Below are positions 12,371 to 26,059 of a DNA stretch of 64,000 nt, in pieces (the stretch's first letter is position 1; each line of letters starts with the position of its first letter). The notes beneath the pieces are model-generated. The model saw only the letters and a program-made list of their open reading frames with translations, was not told where the DNA came from and made no database searches. Source of the DNA: Datura wrightii. Lineage: Eukaryota > Streptophyta > Magnoliopsida > Solanales > Solanaceae. Position numbers and translations under genes: made by a program. Location: contig JASDFA010000016.1 in the NCBI GenBank assembly GCA_035772735.1, positions 177,015,001 through 177,079,000 on the forward strand, read 5' to 3'.

Positions 12371-13356
12371 TGACCATGTCTATGTATTGTAAAACATCTT
12401 GAGTGTTATAATATCCTCATCAATATTTGACTTTTGAATTTATATTCATATCTCGTATGCATGTGATATCTAATTTTATTAATAAAGTGAGTTGAACAAG
12501 TCATGAGATTGACTCCCTTACACGAGAAATCGCTTCTCATATTGAGGAACATGAAGAGGTGAGCTACACCAACATGTATGACTTGTTTTGTAAGCCAGAT
12601 GTGAGTTTCTCTAAGAATATGGATTTGAGGATCATTGAAGAGAGAATTCAGGTTAGACATCTAGAGGTGTCTATACCAAGATCTGATTGGTATTGAATGA
12701 GCAAATAAATGAGATACAAATGACAATATAAGGTTAGAACACTGTAGAACATGTTTTATATCACACGTTCTTAAAAACCAACGGGTTAATAGAGAATGGA
12801 TCCCAATTCTTCATTAGGTGAGACCTAAAAAAGTTACATTAACTTTTGATTAAAATACCCTTTTACCTTAATTGTTTCTTGAATTTTCGATCAATGTTTC
12901 TACTTTAGTATGTTACTAATAGCCATGAGTGATTCTCAATATAGTGCATGTATATGAAAGCAGTTGATATGAAATAGATAGATTCGAGTAGAAAGGGAAG
13001 ATAATTAAAATTAATAATTTAACTTTTATACACATGACAACCATTACACATGCTATAAGAGTATCAAGTATAATTGTGGATACAGAGTTAAACATTAACT
13101 TGAGTTCACCTCATTCGAGGATGAGGAATCAAATAACTAGCTACTAGAGTAGTGAAAGATGTTTGGGATATTACGAGTAATAAGATTCTCATATTAGTAG
13201 TGAATTCTTTCTGACATGTGATTGGATTCCTACATGGAGCTTATGTAAAACCTGAAAAGGATTCACTCTTGATGCTCGTAGGTTGCATGAACTATTTGTC
13301 AGTATGAATTATGTGTGCTATTAGTATGGTTTGATTTGGGACTAGTCCAACATGTG
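12371..13356 (+). other. 3' untranslated region of Copia element K
   Basis: AT-rich non-coding sequence between the RNase H remnant and the polypurine tract. No ORF of substance and no further insertion recognised. Confidence 0.5.
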
Positions 13357-13368
13357 CAAAATGGGAGA
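13357..13368 (+). other. Polypurine tract of K
   Basis: GCAAAATGGGAGA immediately before the TG of the 3' LTR. Confidence 0.7.
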
Positions 13369-13783
13369 TGTTGGATATTGAGTTTGGATCATAAGTCCCC
13401 CATGTGGAATATTCCGACCAGATCTGATTAGGAGAAATAAACCTATAGGAATTTGTTAAGAAATTACTAAGGAGTTTCGACATATAAAGTAACTTCTACT
13501 CTATTTTGAATGTGGATTTGTAGCAGGAAATCTTGTAGCCTCCTCTTCTCTTCAGATTAAAAGGAACGACTTTCTAATCTTCCAATTATAGAGAAAATAT
13601 ACCACTTCTTTATATCTCTAAAAAGCACACACTGATAAAATACATATAGTTTGTTGGATACTAACTTCGTTTTCTAGAGAATCAAAGTTTGACTTGGAGC
13701 AATTCTTCAATAAAGTTTCTATGAAATTTATGCTGCTGTTAACAGATACACGATTCTTGTTCCTGTTACGATTTTATAATACA
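13369..13783 (+). repeat. 3' LTR of Copia element K
   Basis: Begins TGTTGGATATTGAG and ends ATTTTATAATACA, 415 bp, a normal Copia LTR size. Its last 80 bp match the 5' remnant at 7311-7384. The target duplication cannot be tested because the left end is truncated. Confidence 0.82.
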
Positions 13784-16308
13784 TAAGCTATTAGTTTCTT
13801 CATTTGACAATAAATGATGAAATGATTTTCCTAACTATAAGTGCAATAGATAAAATGACCATAAAAATATTGTTTGTTTTATTTACCGATAAAAGCACTC
13901 AACCCCTTATGTTTTTTTATAGCTAAAATATTTAATTTTGTACAAGTTATATTGACCATTTAGGACTTGTTTGGGTGTTTTTTATTCGATCCCGAGGGAT
14001 TAGGATAATATTTGGCTAACAAAAAATAAATCTGGACTGTGCAAGATTTTTTGTGCAAGCACAATCACACAGAAGGATTTTTCCTAGGCCTTTGCTATCA
14101 CACTGAAGGTGCCGCACTGTGCAACGCTATCGTGCACACAAGGTATTTCTTCTGCATTGGATGAAATTGTGCTAAAGCCTGTTTCAAGTATAAAAACTAG
14201 CAACTTTGGAAGTTGTGAGTTACTATACCATTCATTAGACTTGGGAGCTTGGGATAGCTCGATTATAAAAAGAATTTTTGTCTATAAATATTCAGCAAGT
14301 GATTGAATACGTATCATCATTACCTGTTTGATTTAACACCTAAATCATGGAATCTTGAGGGGGGGGTTGCTTTAGGTCTAAGAGGGTGAAAATTGAGGAT
14401 CTGAGAATTGAATTGCATCGGATTTGAAATCTAATGATAGATTTGAACTCATATGATTATGGATAGCAAAAAACATAATCAATATTTGGTTTTGACTACA
14501 GGCTTTGTCTTGACTTTTTGAATAATTTTGACTTAGACTTATATAGCAATATAATTATCATTGAATTTGTCTAACCTCGTAGAGTTTTCTTTTGAATATA
14601 TCAAACTCATATGGTTGGTTGTGAAAGAGGGAAGGCGATTCGTGAAGGATAAAATATCTTTGGACCGAGGTAAGATAAGACTTTGATTTTAATGAGAAAC
14701 TTTTTTCTAAATTGACTTATTTTTGATATACTACGAATATGGAAGTAACATATATGCGAAGTGATAAGTGTATATGCGGATACTGTGGGTTATATGTCGG
14801 GGTATTATGATATAGCACGTTTATTTTCATGTTTTTCTAGTTGCATGACTACTTGAGAATGCTCCCATGCAAGATATAATGTTATAGGCATTGTTCCATG
14901 CTAGTTTAACATTTAATGAGATATGCGCATGTTATATTGTACATTTAATTATTAGCCATGCACTATTTGTACACCTTATAATTTTATATCATATTTCTCA
15001 CCCAGAGATAGTTAGACACGTGAGTTGTCCATGTGAGTTATGATATGACCCGTAAATTGTCCATGAAACATATACAGATCCATCCCTCATGAGTCACCGT
15101 ATAATTCGGATACTGGGGGTGGTGTACACGCAAGATTATTGCGCTAGGAGTGTTGATGATAGTATAAGTCTACTCATTATCATACTTTTCCTGATTCATG
15201 GCTCGTGTTTGATGCATATCTTTTATCTTGTATTTATTGCATAACTTATTATAATGTACTTGTTGCATATATTAATTTATAATATACGTGCATACCAATC
15301 TATATTTTTTGTCTTGTACTTCAGTTTTATATATATATATATATATATATTGATTGATTGATTGATTGCTCAGGTTATAACTAAGTAGTTTTTGACCTAC
15401 TCTTGCAACTACCTTATTAGAACTGACGATATTTACCGAGTATGTGTTGATTATTGTATTCATGCTACACTTGCTGCACTTTTGTGCAAATTCTGATTCA
15501 TGTGCCAATGAAGCTCTAGAGAGAGCTTAAGAGCTATTTTTTTCTTGTAGTTATTCATGACTCGTAACACTAGACCTTAGGGATATCTGAGCATTTTCAT
15601 GCTCATGATTTAAAACTCACATTATTATGCTCTCTAATTATTTTTAACTTAATTACATCTTTTGAATTATGAATTGGACATTTTGGTTCGTCTAACAGGT
15701 GGGAGTTATAAGCCATAGAAGCTTAGACAAAAGGATTGTGATGATTAACCTCTTATGTTAACTTATCATTCTCAAATAAAAAGATCAAATAATTTCAAAA
15801 ATATTTATAATAGGTCGTAAGAAAAGATCTGTCTTCATTAAACTTCATTAAACATGTCACATCTTACTACAATAAAGAGCCAAGAGAAAGTATGGTCCTA
15901 AACCTAACACCTTCTTCGGATGGTTGTTAGTAAACACAATATTTGTTTTATTGTTACTTAAATTTTATTATATCGTATCATTATATAATGACAGATTTGG
16001 TGTGACTGCGTCGTAATTATTTTTCCTTCTCATTTTGTCTTCGCTTATTATCTAATAATCTTATTATTTTTATAATGACTCTAATCCATACCACTCTTTT
16101 TTGTATGCTTATCCTTCAAATTGCTGATGTGCGATACTTTGTAACGACGAGAAATGATTTAATCTATTCAAATATTATATTCGTAAAATAATACATTAGA
16201 CTATAATACGATACATTATGAAATAATATATAATAACCATCTAGACAAAGTGTAAATATTTCCTTGTACTACTTTAATTGAAAATTAGAATTAGTGAAAT
16301 TATCATCT
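13784..16308. other. AT-rich intergenic DNA, unrecognised
   Basis: No coding frame of conserved appearance on either strand. About 14640-15720 has the look of a very old, degraded LTR (alternating AT-rich and CCGTA/GGTGGTGTACAC-type blocks), but no ends, duplications or internal region were found. It contains the microsatellites at 15329-15368. This is the left flank of MULE M. Confidence 0.4.
15329..15368. repeat. Compound microsatellite (AT)n-(TTGA)n
   Basis: About 22 bases of alternating AT followed by four to five TTGA/ATTG units. Confidence 0.9.
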
Positions 16309-16317
16309 TTCATAGAA

Positions 16318-16438
16318 GGCATAACAGATATACGGCCTCTTAAAATTGCCCAAAAATTTTATTTAGACATTCGAATGCAGCCTCATCCCAATTGAGCACT
16401 ATACTATGTATAGTGTCGTTCCTATCAGACACAAAAGG
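16318..16438. repeat. Left terminal inverted repeat of MULE M
   Basis: Matches the reverse complement of 63396-63514 along its length: shared ATATACGGCC, CTTAAA, ATTCAAATGCAG/ATTCGAATGCAG, AATTGA and TATGTA blocks. A weaker match continues past a gap (GCATCAGA). Confidence 0.87.
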
Positions 16439-17884
16439 CTGTCTTGGCATCAGATGTGTTATGCACAATTTTTAAGTGCATGAATGTTGATTGGCATGGA
16501 TAATAATGATAATTTTTAAATCCAAAAACTTTTATTTAAACCCTAATTTCTTTTATACAAATTCATTCTCTTCTCCTCCATTCTAATTCATTCTCTTCTC
16601 CTCCATTCTAAACCAAACAAATTTCTTTCTATTTCTTGTCAAAAAAATTTTGTCAAATTAATTCTTATCCATCCTCCCATTCTTGTGGATAATAACGAAA
16701 CTGCTTAATATCATTTTCATCGAATTCGTCGAAGGCACCTTCGACTGATATTATTTACTGTTATTGCAGTGAATTAACAAATTTCAAGATATCATGCACT
16801 GAACATAATCTAGGTCGAAGATTTTATAATTTCAAAATTGTAAAGATAAGATTAGTTCATATTAATTTAATCGAAATTAATTTATTTTGGTGATTCTTCT
16901 TAAATTCTCATCTGTCATTTTCTTGGTTGTATTTGTAGAAAAGGGGTGAATGCAATTACTTTAGATGGTATGATGATGATGGTTTTTTTTCTCAAGAAAA
17001 AATATAATTTGTGGTTTATTGAAAAAAGTCAAGATTTTGGAGAGGGATCGAACAAGAAAAAATTGGACCATCATACTTCTTATAGTTTTGTTAGTGCTGA
17101 TTTTATAGAATTGGTTATGGGGTGATGCTTGTTCTGGTTCTTCATTTGGACCATCATACTTCTTATCAAAGTAGTTGGGTGTTCTTTTTGTTAGTTTACA
17201 TTAGTATTAATGGACAATAGTATACCAAAGTTAGGAGTTCTTTTTATTGGTTTTTATTAGTAGGAATGAATAGTAGTAGAATAAAAAATCTGTATTAGTT
17301 CAGTTATATGTGAGTTTAGTTGTACGAAATGTTGCATTTTGTGATGAATCTGCAATCTATTTTGTACCAATTCAATTGCAACTTTGTTTATTCATTTTGT
17401 ATGTTTTTGTGTGACCAAATCATAGTTAGCACTTTATCCATTTAGCTTGAAGTAAAAAACAAAGCTAAAATCTACACTTCATTGAAAGTAAAAAAAAAAA
17501 AGGAAGAAGCTAAAATCTGCACTTTATTTAGCTTGCTACTTGCCTCATTTAGCAATTGATTTATCTCAAAATATAACATTGCACAAACCTTAAAAATATG
17601 CCAACAATTTGCCTAAAGCAATGCACAAACCTAAAAAACAAACAACGTTACATTGCAAGTCCACATACAAGATCAATATTAATTGAAAACAAGTACTGCA
17701 CTTTTTCAGATCATTGAACAAAACGACATTCATCATCTACATAATTGAGATTCAAAATGAAATTAATCATCTATACTAGCATGCTCAAAATGCACCAAAA
17801 ATAAATAAAAATCAGTCAGTCAATAGCCTATATGTTTGCTGTTATAAATTACATCGCCAAACAAAAGACTTAAACAAAACCAAA
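16439..17884 (-). other. 3' non-coding part of MULE M
   Basis: Between the left inverted repeat and the transposase stop codon. AT-rich with no supported ORF. It holds the tandem duplication at 16561-16610 and a dispersed direct repeat (TTGGACCATCATACTTCTTAT near 17063 and 17139). No captured host-gene fragment was recognised. Confidence 0.6.
16561..16610. repeat. Perfect 25-bp tandem duplication
   Basis: Unit 16561-16585 repeated at 16586-16610, starting ATTCATTCTCTTCTCC. Pyrimidine-rich. Confidence 0.95.
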
Positions 17885-18504
17885 CTATTGGTTGCTCCTA
17901 GAATCCCTCATTTGCTGTAACTGGAAGTAAAGATGGCTTCTCTACTCTTCCATCACAGGCCAAGAAGCTTAAATCCAATGTAAATGTTTGTTGTAGCAAT
18001 ATTAATACTTGAATCAGCAACCACTATTCTTTCTGATGATGTTCCTGACTAAAAATATAAAAAATTAGATTTGATATCCTTATGAAACTAAAATAATTAA
18101 GGGATGATGGTGCATATAAACTTATATTTAGTATTTGAGTTCCAGTTCTATTATCATGATAAAGACCAAATACTACATTATTGGACCTCTTTTTTGCTCT
18201 TGTAGCAGCATTTGTTGGTCCCTTCTTCTACCCAAAAAGTCTTTTTACCCTATCAATCCCATTACTTGTTGAAGTTTCACTAGAGCTAATAGGCGTTGGT
18301 GGTGGTTGACAGTAACTCCTAGATCTAGAAACTCGAACCCTTCTAATCTTTGAAGTATCTGCACATACAAATAGAACTTTCAGGCTGACTTGGATTCATG
18401 GGTTGAATGAAACTTGCACTTCTGTCTGAACTTGGAGGTTAACTTGAACTTGTATTTTTGTCTGAATTTGGAGTTTTGGTTGAAGGCATCGCTGTAACAG
18501 CCTA
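17885..18504 (-). pseudogene. MULE M transposase, C-terminal tail
   Basis: Minus-strand continuation of the gene beyond insertion A. Reading 18504 downward gives a Ser/Pro-rich stretch (AMPSTKTPNSDKNTSS), then after a possible TGTGCAG acceptor an Arg/Ser stretch (RRVRVSRSRS). Next come ATRAKKRSNNVVFGLYHDNR and, after an apparent intron ending TTTTTAG (near 18050), SGTSSERIVVADSS, DIGFK-like sequence and QLQQMRDSRSNQ, ending at a TAG at 17885-17887. Tails of this type (basic, then a short conserved VVFGxY block) are familiar from plant MULE transposases of the PB1-containing type. Stops interrupt the frame. It was separated from the zinc knuckle at 40737 by the 22-kb element A. Confidence 0.75.
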
Positions 18505-18918
18505 CAAACTGTCACGACCTGAGCTAGGACCCTGGACCGAGAAACGGAACCTAGAACCACGAATGACTCCAAGATAACTCATGCCACATACATAGCATGA
18601 ATAAGAGCATCACTGAAGCTGAAATAAAGCATGAATATGATATAAGTGGAAGCCTGCATAGCATAAAAACATGAATGTAAACATGAGCCAACATTGCTGA
18701 ACCATCTATACATAGCTGTCTGAAAAGCCTCTAAACATTTGATGAGCTGATGGGATAATATCCCCTAACTAGCTCGCTAAGTTTGAAACTAAAAGACATA
18801 AATAAAAGAGACATAATCAAAATTGGCATCCTCGGATCATGAGTACTCACCAAAACTGAGATCGAGCTGGACTGAATGGGAGCAAGCTAACGACGGGACT
18901 GAGACGGATCGCCTAAAT

Positions 18919-18974
18919 CTATATCATGAGACGATATAACATAGAGTATGTGGTTAGTACTTTGAATATACTGA
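18919..18974 (-). promoter_or_regulatory. Paired hairpins in 3' LTR of A
   Basis: CTATATC-N7-GATATAA (18919-18939) and TTAGTAC-N7-ATACTGA (18954-18974), 14 nt apart. Same order in element orientation and same geometry as in LTR G, with single arm substitutions. Confidence 0.65.
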
Positions 18975-20344
18975 GTATGTAGGAAAAGTAAAACATGTTA
19001 GTAAAATAATAGTCTGAAATCATGAATATAAAACAAGATAGAACATGAGAGTAAAGGAAACATGCTAAATATCATATTCCTAAGGTAATCATAATCATGA
19101 GATATTTATCGTAAGTTGAACATAATGACCCAAGAATTAGACAAAACAATTGTGTAGTGTACCATGCTTGAAATCATAAATGAAAACTCATAAACTGATC
19201 AATGGGTCAAATATGCTATAAAACATAAATATCATAAGACATGAACATAAGTAACTGAAAACATGAGGAACAATGGGATGCTTCATCATAACCGACACCA
19301 TCAGGATAGAGCTTATGTGATACCCTAACTATCTCACTCAAGTGGGCAGAGCCATCCTAAGACTTGCTAGGGCAAAGAACGATGAAAATGTGATATCACT
19401 AGTTTTCCCATCGGGCGGGGAAAGCACTCTCTTGAGAGGTCCCAAATAAGAATATATACCTATGGTGGAGTATAGTTATGAGACCTGGGTCCTCAAGATC
19501 CCTGGCCTATTCGGTGCTAGACACTACTCCCGAAATATGCATATTTCTCATAATCATATTCTCAAAACATAGATTAAATTTATTTCTTGGGAGTCGTGAC
19601 TCCAAAATATCTATTTAAACTTATCTTGAAAGCCTTGGCTAGAAATCATGGTGAAACATAGTTGACTTTACATGGGCTTGCCCAAATCATGAAATCATAC
19701 TTACTTGAATAAGGCTTTATAATTTAAAATTGTGGAATCATAAGTTTAAGAATTCATAGTCATTCATGGATACTTTGATAATTCACCATACTTGAAATCA
19801 CGAGTTCATAAGCTTGAAACTCATAAATCATGCATAATAGGGCAAAATTATCATAAACTTGATATCATGCGTTAGTAAGTAAATTGAGAGTCAAATCTAC
19901 TCCAATAGCCCCAAATCATCAATTGAAACATGAGAGTATTGAACCCATAGAGATATCATGGATAATTTTATGAAATTGGGTGAAACCCTAGAATTTCAAT
20001 ATAACATGCTTGGAGAATTCAACTCATAGAATAGAGATGAAATTATGCATGAGAGTGGAAGGATTTCCTCCATTCATAACCCTACATACCTGGGTAATTG
20101 ACTCTCGGACTTCTCTTGAAAACTCAAGAAAGATTTGAAAAGATTTGATGAAGAACCCTAGCCTTGATCTGGAGAGAGAACCTTCAATCTACTGTTGGTT
20201 TGAAAGAATGGGGACTTAGGCTAGGTTAAACCTCTTAATACACTCTTTAAGAAGCCCAAAACAACATCACCTAGGGGTTAGAATCTTAAAAAGTTACAAA
20301 AATACCCTTGAGAAATGGTATTTAAAAAGTTGTCTGTCAGTCAC

Positions 20345-23300
20345 TGTTGACACCCAATTTTGACCGACCTGCGCTTTAATATGCTGCTTATATATGTATA
20401 TATTTATTTATTTATTTATTTTACGCAAATATTTGACTTGTTTTTATATTTTTAAAATAATTTATTATCATAATATTGTGAAAATTCTTTCAAGTTACAT
20501 ATATATGACTTATATTAATTTTAAGTTTTGATATTAATTAATTACGCGTATATAATATATTTTGTATTAATATGCGCCCTTATTTTGTAATATATTCTTT
20601 ATTTAATAAACTATGTACCTAATTTTTACTAAATTTTACAAAGTGATTTGCCAATAATATTACTCGAATTTATAAATTATTTATGTAAATAATATGATTT
20701 TGATAATATTTGATAACTTAATTTTATTTTCTAGTCATTTAATTATTTATAAATATAATAATTTAATTATATGATATTTACATAAGTATACTCAAATGTA
20801 GAATTTATTTATTAATAATAATATTTATATGATTTTTTCTATAATTTAAATTATTTTATTATTTATTTATTAAATTATCTATAAGTGTAGTATATTTATT
20901 AATTTAATAGCAGCTAAATTCAATTTCATTCAATTTATTTAAATTCTAGCCACTTTCTATTCAATTCATTCAATTTATTTCAAATCTGGCCACTTCCTAT
21001 TCAATTTATATCAAATTTAGCCACTTTTGATCAATTTTGGCTATTATTTAAATTCAATTTCAACTTAAATTGATTTCTGCCCAATAATTCAATCCACGAC
21101 CCATCAACAACCCGTTTACTACCCGACCCAACTCATATTTTAAATCTGATCCGTCCATCTAATTTAATCCTACGGTCCTAATTAAACTCTACCTAACTTC
21201 CATTAATACTCCCCTTACCCCCAAAACCCTAATCAATCTTTCATTTTTCCCCTCTCTCTCCATGCAGCCGTCGTCTCCCCTCTCCTCAATCCCTCTTCCC
21301 ATCGCCGGCCACCTCCGGCCAAACAATAGCCTCGGCCGCCACCTCCATTAACGCCCATCTCGCCCTCTCTATCTCCCTCCTCCCCTCTCTTCGCCGCTAG
21401 CCTTCCTCTTCTCTTCCTTCATTTTCCTCTCCACTATCGGCGACGGCAGTGGCAACAACAACCCGCCGGCCTCCTCTTTATCACCATCCCCAGCCATCTT
21501 CTGCCTAATACCCCAAATCGCCGCCAGACCTCGCCTCTCCTCCTCCTTCTCTCCCCATCGCCGGCCATCTCCGGCCGGACAACACCCACCACCGGCCGCC
21601 TTCTCTCTTCTCTCTTCTCTTTCACTCCGGCGAGCTTACCTCTTCCTCCCTCCTTTTTAGCTCCAGTAAAACCACCATGCCGACGAGTCCTCCGGCCACC
21701 ACCAAAAAGCAACCCACGCCGCCAGCTGCCTTCCCTTTCCTCCGCTCGAAGAGTTCGACCGGAAAAGGGCAAAATCCCACCATCTACTCCGTTTCTCTCC
21801 TCACTGTTCCGACTGTCTCCGTCAAAAATCGCTCATATGGGTTTAGTTCATGCATTAAAAAGAAAAAAGAAAAGCTTAAGACAAGAATTTAGTATAAATT
21901 GATAATCTTTGGTCATTCTACTTTACTGATTTATAGGTATGTATCTGAATGTTTAACTTAAATGGTTTGCCTCCTTTAGACCCGTTGTATGCTACGAATT
22001 TGTATTCATCCCGTCCTTTAACATATTTTCAGATTGAAAATTTAAATTCATGGTGGTGTAACTGTGGTTTAACTTTAAGTGTTTACTCTTTTAGTTGTTA
22101 GCCTCCTAAGAAAACTAAATTCATGTGGATAGTTTAAAGTCCGAATATACCGACCTGTATTTTTCAATTGTTAATATTTAAGTGCATAATGACAGTCTTG
22201 TATTGTTTGTTCCCTTTCCAACTTCAAATTATTTTGAATAGCCTTTACATATTATTATCTCGAACAATTAGTAAGCTGCCTTATATGTTCCGTCTTACCA
22301 AGTCTAATTGATTCTACACTGCTAATGTCTTGAGAAAATCATGTGATGATAGATATGGTAAGATATGACCCATTTAACAATTCTTCACTAGTAATTATGG
22401 TCACCTTAGATATTATTTTTCAAATATATGATCAACAACTCATGTTTGAATACTTTTTTTTTTAAAAGATCCCGACTGATTTTACACCTTAGTTAAGAGA
22501 AAGTTTGTATATGTTTTGTAAACTTGAAATAACTGAATGTGGGTTTTATTTATTTTTGGGGACTGATTTCACCTAATTTAGTGACGAAGGGGGAATCAAT
22601 TTTTTTTTTTTACATATTAATTGTGGTAACTTTGGAGTTGGTGTTGTATTATGATAAAGTTAGAACATAAAATATTAAGATTTGTACTAGTTGGTAAAAC
22701 TTTACTGATTTCATGTTAAAATTATGTGATAGTCTTCCTTATTTATATCTTTATGGGTCAACCGTGGTAGTTGATAAACTCACATTTTTGTACAATTTGT
22801 TACAACTTTAATATTCAATTTATTTTCGGTAGATTGGGATTTGATTTATTTCGTCTAATATTAATTAAGGAAATATTTTCTTTGATTTCTTTTCTCTTTA
22901 TTTTCCTTCCCTTATATTTGCTACTCCTCTTTGGTAACTGATAGCAGTTTATGGTAGTAGAAAATTTGTGTATGGAAATATGACGCATTTGCTTATGGAT
23001 CGCCCCTCATATTTTTCTTTTCTTTCTATTTAAGAAAGATTTTTGTGGCTAATTATTCATGTTCCCTAATTTATTTAATATTTATTTTAGTGTTTATATT
23101 CGTGTAAGGAAATTATGCTAATCTGCTACTTAATTGATTCAATTACTTTGTTTAAAGGATTTCTTTTAGGGGAATTAATTACTTCCTTTCCTTTTATGGT
23201 CCTTAATTGATTATTTAGAATATTTTTTTTCTCATTTTATTTCTTTAATTAATACCATTCTTCCAGCTATATAATAGCTGAAAAACTCTCATAATAGAGG

Positions 23301-24781
23301 GGGGGAACACGATTACTTCTCTAATCCTTCTCTACACATTCTTGCTCTCCCCCCTCTAGTAATAAAATATTATCTTCTTCTCTTCTTGTACAAGCTGAAA
23401 TTAAGTCCTCTTCACTTTACGAAGTCAATTTGTGGTATTGAGTCATAAACAATTCTTAACTTATTATTGTTGTATCTATGATCGTACTAACCTTTAAGCA
23501 GGTATTATCTTATTCCGGCGTTCATCAGAGAGTCGCCGGGATGAAAGGAGGCCACCGAAATTATTCTAATATTATTTATTTTAATGTGTCGTATTTATTC
23601 ATTCTATTTTATTTTTTTTGTAATATTTGTAATAAAACTCTCATAATAGTGGAAAGGGGCTTATGGGGGGTGAGGACGTTATATTTATTTACTGTTTTCT
23701 CAACCGTCAATTTCATTTAGAAAGCATGCCTATAGGGTTAACAAACACATAGAAATCATGCCTATAGGTTTTAATAATTCGATTTAAAGTGTGTTTTTAT
23801 ATCTAATATTTTAGTAACCTTGGCCTCAAGAACGATACAAGTTGTTTATTTTATTAGAAGCCATGTCTATAGGATCACATACGTATTCATTAGCTTGCCT
23901 AATAGTATTACATTTATTTAACTGTGACAATTATTTTTACTAGACAATATTCCTAATAGGAACCAAAAACAATACGGCTCTAGATCTTATGTTATTTGTA
24001 AATTCGCCACTAGGTCACCCCTCTTAAATCTCACTTTACTTTTTAAATCGGTTTGATAATTTAAATAAAAGGATATGAATAAGTGTTAAATATTTTGCTC
24101 ATATAAGATGTTTCTAATTGCAATCTAGATATCATGTATATTGTATTATGTATTGATCTGTTTAAATTGTATTTTCGTCCAAAACATTTATTATGTGTTG
24201 AATATTTAAATTTGATCATTTTTGCATTAGAAATCATGTCAATAGGATTTATTTACACATGTGTAGTAATCATGTTTATAAGGTTGAGGCATATTCGAAA
24301 CCCCTATTTTCTATCTGTTTAAATATTACCTGTTTGTTTGACTATTTGGCGTTTAATCACCTTTTAATAAAGCCTTAGGAATTTTAGACCCAAAAATCCA
24401 AAAATAGTTGTCCATCGCCTCTTGGACATTAAGATTGGGGCGGGTAGGCATTTGTTAAGGCGCTCGTCTTCTCCACCTAGATCGCTTAGGCTTAATAACA
24501 ATTAAAATAATTAGGCGGGTAGACGGGAGATGATGAAACAGACAGGTTATAGCTGACTTCTTGTATGAAGCACATATCTGCTTTGTAAATACAAAGCAAC
24601 CTATTACTCCCATCTTTTCTAATTTCATGTCATTTTTTTTAAGAAGCTTTCAAAGATTTTAAATTTCTCTTATTATGTTGAAATATTGATATACTTTTAT
24701 TAAAAAGAAAATTTTGCTAAAAGTATATAATATATACATATACATACACATGATTTTCTTAAAATGAATTTTTTACTCAAG

Positions 24782-24834
<53 letters not shown>

Positions 24835-25270
24835 ATTCTCTTCAAACTATCTTGATTTTAAAAATAGAATAGATGGGAGTAATATCGCATTGGGAGCCCA
24901 TTTTTAGCCTTGTCAAAACCTGATCCCACTCTTAATTTTTAGCTTTATAATTTGTTAATTTAGTATTTGTCTTAGTATTCTATTTAGGTTTAATAATTCA
25001 CTGACTTTATTTGATCACTTAGTTAAAATTCCCCATTTAATGAGTACGGCCGGGAACCACCTTTGTGGACCTCGAAAGGTGCCTAACACCTTCCATTCGA
25101 GGTAATTAAATCCCCCCTTACCCGACTCTGGTTACTTAGGAAATAAAAGCTTAGAACGGTGCCCTAACGCACCTTAAATTTGTTAGGTGGCGACTCTCTT
25201 CTAATTCAACCCTTAAGAGTTGTCACATGTTGGGTCCCGCTTTTCTGCGAGGGAAAAATGGGGTGCGACA
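20345..25270 (+). repeat. Solo LTR O, 4.9 kb (possibly Tat/Ogre-like)
   Basis: Runs TGTTGACACCC ... GGGGTGCGACA and is flanked by exact duplications GTCAC (20340-20344 and 25271-25275). At 4926 bp it is much longer than the other LTRs here. LTRs of 4-6 kb with these termini suggest the Tat/Ogre branch of Ty3/Gypsy, but with no internal region this is only inference. It contains a C/T- and GC-rich block (about 21240-21790) full of CGCCGGCC/CTCCGGCC units, long AT-rich stretches and a long TA microsatellite. The Arg/Pro-rich frames in the GC block look compositional rather than coding. Confidence 0.87.
24783..24831. repeat. (TA)n microsatellite
   Basis: About 24 uninterrupted TA units within LTR O. 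Confidence 0.97.
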
Positions 25271-25806
25271 GTCACCATGACTCGTACCACGAGTCATACC
25301 TTCCTACCATGACTCATCATATCCATCATTACTTGCCAGTCCAATTTTCTAGTTCTTTGATCCTCATGTAACAGACACTCACCATGACTTGTTGTTTCCT
25401 ACAATGAGTCGTTACATGACTCGTGGTTAGGAAACCCATCCTCTGCACTTTCACACCACGACTGCTAGCCATGACTCATTACTCCCTAAATCCTGCCACT
25501 CGAACAGATGCCACGACTCCTAACCACGACCCTTTATAAGAACCAATGAGTCGTAGCATGACTCGTGATATCAGGACTTCCTATGCAAGTACAACCTATG
25601 ACTCATGACCACAAGTCATACCCATTCACCAAGACTCATGGTATGGACTCGTGTTCTAGGAAATAAAATTCCAAAAGCTCACCATGATTCGTCCAACGGT
25701 CCATCCTATCACTATAGGACTTGTACCATGAGTCGTTTTGTTGAACTTTGTAGATTTTTTTGCTACAAGTCTAGCGCTTGATCATAGAGAGTTTTGGGGT
25801 GTTACA

Positions 25807-25822
25807 TTATCTCCCCCTTGGG
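25807..25822 (-). other. Polypurine tract of element A
   Basis: CCCAAGGGGGAGATAA on the minus strand, directly before the TG of the 3' LTR. The same tract precedes the 3' LTR of B (36576-36590). Confidence 0.85.
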
Positions 25823-26059
25823 AATATTCTCCTCAAATGGAGACCAAATAAGCTGTAAAGATAGGGGAAGAGCTGCAATCCCAAATCTTAAAGCTACAGA
25901 CTGAAAAACTAACAAAGTGACTGACTCCGGTACATGACTGAACTGAATTCATGAAACATACATAAATGCTATAACATGAAAGGAACTGAATGACATGAAC
26001 TTGATATGAAACTGAATAGAGTATTAAGGAGGAAACTGGTACCTCATGCTGGAACTAGG

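Larger units (their letters stand above)
7311..13783 (+). mobile_element. Element K: decayed Ty1/Copia retrotransposon
   Basis: Plus-strand Copia element with a 74-bp remnant of the 5' LTR, a degenerate initiator-Met primer site, Copia-order pol (integrase tail, then reverse transcriptase, then RNase H), a polypurine tract and a 3' LTR of 415 bp. Solo LTR G interrupts it. Only about 1 kb lies between the primer site and the integrase tail once G is removed, so gag, protease and most of integrase are deleted or unrecognisable. Confidence 0.85.
18510..25806 (-). repeat. 3' LTR of element A, split by solo LTR O
   Basis: LTR sequence is 18510-20344 plus 25276-25806, about 2.37 kb, matching 38295-40640. 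Ends are TGTCACGACC at 18510 and GGGGTGTTACA at 25806 (TGTAACACCCC on the minus strand). The GTCACCA(T/C)GA context of the uninterrupted copy near 40119 confirms the join. Confidence 0.9.

Noticed and set aside
21434..21892. Arg/Gly-rich and Pro-rich ORFs in the GC-rich block
   Set aside because: Low-complexity frames caused by CGCCGGCC/CTCC repeats inside solo LTR O, on both strands at once. No domain.
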